Below, in pieces: positions 60,401 to 64,000 of a DNA stretch of 64,000 bases. The notes under the pieces were generated by a model. The model was not told the origin of the DNA. It made no database searches and saw only the letters and a list, made by a program, of their open reading frames with translations. Each line of letters starts with the position of its first letter. The stretch's first letter is position 1. This stretch comes from Parascedosporium putredinis (lineage: Eukaryota > Ascomycota > Sordariomycetes > Microascales > Microascaceae). Location of the stretch: the NCBI GenBank assembly GCA_949357655.1, contig CASHTG010000015.1, positions 1,178,001 through 1,242,000 of the forward strand. The letters run 5' to 3'. The translations under genes were made by a program, and so were the position numbers.

Positions 60401-62980
60401 CAGTGCCGTTGACCGCTCATCTCCCGCGATGCCTGCAGCAAACATGATGCGCCCATATGCATGGCTGTCGCGGGATGCGGCGAGGACATCCCCTCCAGGC
60501 CCGCAGAGGCACCCGGGAGATCGAATCTTTACATGTAACTTCATCGCCGCCAGCCTTCGGCGGCATCAGTAGCGCTTCCATGATCTACGCTACGTCTCCC
60601 CACCCGCCGTGTGTGCCGTCCCGTCAAATCCTACCCTGAAAAAGAAAGGAAAGAAGTGATATCCTCGCGAGGAGAAATAAAAGGATAACGAAAACTAGGG
60701 CTCAGAGCCGGCGGCGTTGTACAGTAACATGGATAAACAAGACACTCAAGGATCATGCCAATACCCGCGTCAGATTTCTTGCAGGCGTCTAGCGATCCTG
60801 CGCATCAAGTCGCATGGAATCCCGTCTTCTTCACCCTTCGGTGACTATTCCGTCTCGCGGCTTCGTCCTCGCCGTAGTGGGTGTACACCTTGCTTGCGCC
60901 CACAGTTCGTTTTTACCATCCCATCTTCTTCTCGAGGTCACAAGCATGTACGGCCCATTCCCTCCTTACACCCGGAGGATGCACTCGCCGAGCCCCGAGA
61001 ACGAGAGGTTTCAATATATTGCAAGCACGATTCAGCAGCTTACATGACACTTCTCTTAGTGGTCGGCGAGGGTGTGCATACACCTATGCGGACATCGTTC
61101 GATGGGGTCTCTCTTGAAGCGGCGGCCACGGCATGACTCCCACTCATCGTGCGCAGCAGCCACCGCCGAAACGACTCGCTCTCCCCGGCACCTTGCTTCT
61201 TCCAACGCCACCACCAAGAGCGAGAGGCGAAACTAAACGGGTTTATCCAGCGCCCAGCCTACATCTATTTGCTCCCAGCCGATATGCAACCTCCTCCAAT
61301 CCAAACGCCAACCTCTCCCCTCCTCCGTCTCCTCCGCCCCCCTCCCCTCCGCCGCCCCGATATCCCGCCGCCCAGCCAGTCTTCTTGCAACCCGTCTCTC
61401 CCACCTGCGCCTCCTTCATGCACGTCCTATACTCTACGGGGCTCTTGCTTCTCACCCAAAACCTCTTTGGTAGTCCCTATGGACTCCATCTTTCATTTAG
61501 ACTCACCTTAGTGATTGAAGATCCTCTCCTAGCTTGGCCAGAGCCCTACGTCTACCGTTTTGTTGATCTCTTCTCTTAAGGAAGCATGTAGACCCAAATC
61601 TGCCGAAGGCGGTTTCTCGGGTGTGTCGAGGAGCGTACATGTAGAGGTAAAACGGCGCATCCTGTGCAAATAAGGATCGGTCAGCGATCTTTGCAACGAC
61701 GTCGAACTCGCAGATCCCTTGTAAGCCCGTGATGTGGTTCCTGGTTTGGCAAACCCAGCGTTTGCCTATCGAATCTCAATCTCCCTCCAATATGTTTGTG
61801 CCCACTAACACTTTTTGGTTCACCGCTTCTACGGCCTTCTATGAGAGGAGAGGCTGCTTCTGAAGCGCAGACGATGGTAGCATTGGAGATCCTTTTGATT
61901 TCCTTTGGGGGGCGCGGTGCCGCTGCATGTCTGACTCGTCAAGCAGGGCCCGCTCTCGTCTGTGCATATGTCTACCTTTGATAGATGCGAGCAATTGCAG
62001 CGGATGCAATGAGACACCGCCGGGCAGATGCTTCATGTCAGAAAGGGAAATATAGGAGGGCGGGATGATTCAGGGAAGCGGCTTCTCTTGTTCGCTAAAA
62101 GAAAATTTCGCTTCGCAATAACCGCACTCTCCGCCTCTAGCCTCTTTTTCGAGCCTGCACCGCCCATTCATTTCCCTTTTCGACATCGATCTCTCTCTGC
62201 TGCCAGGTCCCTTTCAGTCCTAGGATATCGGCGAGTCCGGCGAGGTCCATATGCAATCCCTCGATGAAGGAAACGAAGAAAGGGGGCGTGTAGAGCCGGA
62301 TCGTCGAGAGTCAGAGGCAGATCTACCACCTTTGGTCGATACACAACAAGTATTAGACACCTCGTGTCCCAGAATCGAATTAGAAACTCGTACGGTGCTA
62401 GGATGGGGTGACCGTGGTTTCCACGTTGGAGCAACCGAGCTAGGAACGCAGCCTGTTGAAATCTTTTCTGAGACAAAGATAAGAGGAAAATCAAAATAAA
62501 AAGAAGGGGAAAAAGGGGGAGGAGGGGAGGGAAGGACAAGCACACTCCTCACGCACGCCCACTTACATGTATACATTCATTAACTGATGTCTTCTCGCCA
62601 ACCTTTCGTCTCGTTCCTGGGGCTGGAACGGGTTTCAGCGTCGTGCCTAGGACATGCGGAATTCTTCTCGGAGCCTCCGTAGTTGAACCGTTCACACAAG
62701 CCGTAGCCATAGCCTCAGTGCCTCTCGGGGTGTCGAGGTAGCCGGGAATATATCACGGCGACACGGCCAGGCCCAGGAAAGTATTCTTATATCCAAGTAG
62801 ATCGAGTCACATTACTTGACGTGAGCCCACGAGCGTCAAGAAACTAAACCTGGAAATCTGGACTGATGCTTCCTTGGAAGTGTCCAAAAGGAAGAGAACA
62901 TCGATATTGGCCACGAATAGGGAAATGTTTCAACGTCATTGGTGTCCACAGGGCCCGAGTGCACCTAACCCGAAGCCCGG

Positions 62981-63012
62981 GCTGACATCGGCTTCTGCTG
63001 ACATCGGCTTCT
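62981..63012. repeat. 16-bp perfect tandem duplication
   Basis: Two adjacent identical copies of GCTGACATCGGCTTCT at 62981-62996 and 62997-63012. Confidence 0.95.
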
Positions 63013-64000
63013 GCGCCGGTCTATATCACGATGTATTAAGAGGGTGGCCAAAGGACTATTCTGCACTTCTACAAGCATACGTCCTGGTCCCACTATCTTC
63101 CTTCACTTTCGGCAGAAGCACATCATATGTCATAAAACATCCATGGTTCACATTAAACCGCAGCACCTCGCCTTTCGGTGTAGCCAAGCCGCCGGTTACC
63201 ACCCGTCAACCAGCTCTCCGGAGCAGGTCCCAACGGCCAAAGTGGTGAGTGGGAACCAAGCTTGAGAGGCGAGGTGCTTCATGCTTGCAGGCGGGGAGTA
63301 ATGGGGCGAGGTCGTACAGCGTTATGTGTGGTAGCACTTATTTGAGACCAAAAACTCGCAGCCCGTCAACCCAAAGTGTACAAAGAGGGAGCTGCGAGTC
63401 CGCTGGGGACCAGAAAGGCGGTACACGTCACCAATTAATGGAAAATGTGCAAGTTCCATGCGTGTGGATATCACGGGAAGCGGTGGTGTTAGACCTGTCC
63501 TACTTTGGTGGTGCTCGTTGCATGGCGGAGAAGGAGTCCTATACTGTGAAGGCCACGCGGTTATACATTTGCCAACCACTTCGAGCAGGCTCCTTTGATA
63601 CACGGTTGCTTCGACTGGGGATAGTACTCTGTCTGGCTATTGATGTATTGGCAGCCACTACCCTTAATACGGATTCGCGGGGATATCATTCTATATGCGG
63701 CATCCGTTTGAGTCGTCCGCCATGATAGCTAATGGTCATTTTGAGATCGAGCTGGAACATGTTAAAATATCCGGTCAAGCGCCTCGGCAGAGCCGCTGCT
63801 TTGGAGTCGGAAGCAATCCTCTATGGAAGTAGGCCTAATATATCCCAATATATGTTCGGCAAGGCAGGTCGGGGGCCGTTCTGCTTCCATCTCACAACTT
63901 GGAACCCTCATCTCCATCCACCTCCCCGAAAAGGTTAAGAAAAGCTGCGTGTACCTCATCCGTCAAGTCGCTTGCTTGTAGACTTCGCCCTTTCTTCAGA

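Larger units (their letters stand above)
50363..64000. other. 13.6-kb stretch without supported gene
   Basis: Many open frames of 60-260 codons exist on both strands, but all those I read are compositionally random, without domains, recognisable introns or cross-frame continuation of the kind that reveals the broken genes elsewhere. No tRNA or 5S rRNA signature noticed. It contains purine tracts (52648-52695), CT repeats (53677-53707), short tandem repeats and five TACATGTA palindromes (57.9-62.6 kb). It could be a large regulatory region, noncoding transcripts, or genes too divergent to see by eye. Confidence 0.5.

Noticed and set aside
61133..61579. 148-codon frame with poly-Pro stretch
   Set aside because: The Pro run comes from a CT/C-rich tract; the rest does not look like a protein domain.

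Overview
The window is nuclear DNA of a filamentous ascomycete, most likely a Sordariomycete (the class is inference). The evidence is short spliceosomal introns (59-161 nt, GT..AG, often with a CTAAC-like branch point), closely packed housekeeping genes, and Pezizomycotina-type families (Lcl3 nuclease, DUF7053-like protein, Src1/Heh1). I support 23 protein-coding loci and two tRNA genes.

Layout. 1-17.5 kb: PSO2/SNM1 (partial), prohibitin PHB2, NEDD8, TFIIF beta, Elongin A, LCL3, an APH-fold kinase-like gene, a DUF7053-like gene, a small Cys-rich ORF and a HAD phosphatase. 19-23 kb: an unrecognised gene and a germinal-centre (STE20-type) kinase. 23-46.9 kb: a dense run of ten genes in perfectly alternating strands: TEL2, UBA3, RPC40 (AC40), complex I 49-kDa subunit, COQ6, SRC1/HEH1, ATP4, NOC4, an F-box gene and a CorA/Mnr2-type Mg transporter. 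47.5-50.4 kb: two intron-containing tRNA-Gly(GCC) genes and an intact 490-codon gene of unknown function. 50.4-64 kb: about 13.6 kb in which I find no credible gene; it has low-complexity tracts, short tandem repeats and a cluster of TACATGTA palindromes.

Most important caution for any reader: 18 of the 23 protein genes are broken by one-base losses, each explicable by shortening a short homopolymer run by one (about 45 events, one further site looks like a 2-base loss). Restoring one base per event makes every complete, spliced reading frame divisible by three and rejoins conserved protein sequence, including genes that are normally essential and single-copy. The simplest explanation is systematic homopolymer under-calling in the assembly, not mass pseudogenisation. 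Coordinates given for these genes span the whole locus including the breaks.

Functional threads. NEDD8 and its activating-enzyme subunit UBA3 lie 22 kb apart. The ubiquinone-reducing 49-kDa subunit of complex I converges with COQ6, a ubiquinone biosynthesis enzyme, and ATP4 lies nearby. TFIIF beta, Elongin A and RPC40 serve transcription; PSO2 and TEL2 serve genome maintenance; NOC4 serves ribosome assembly.
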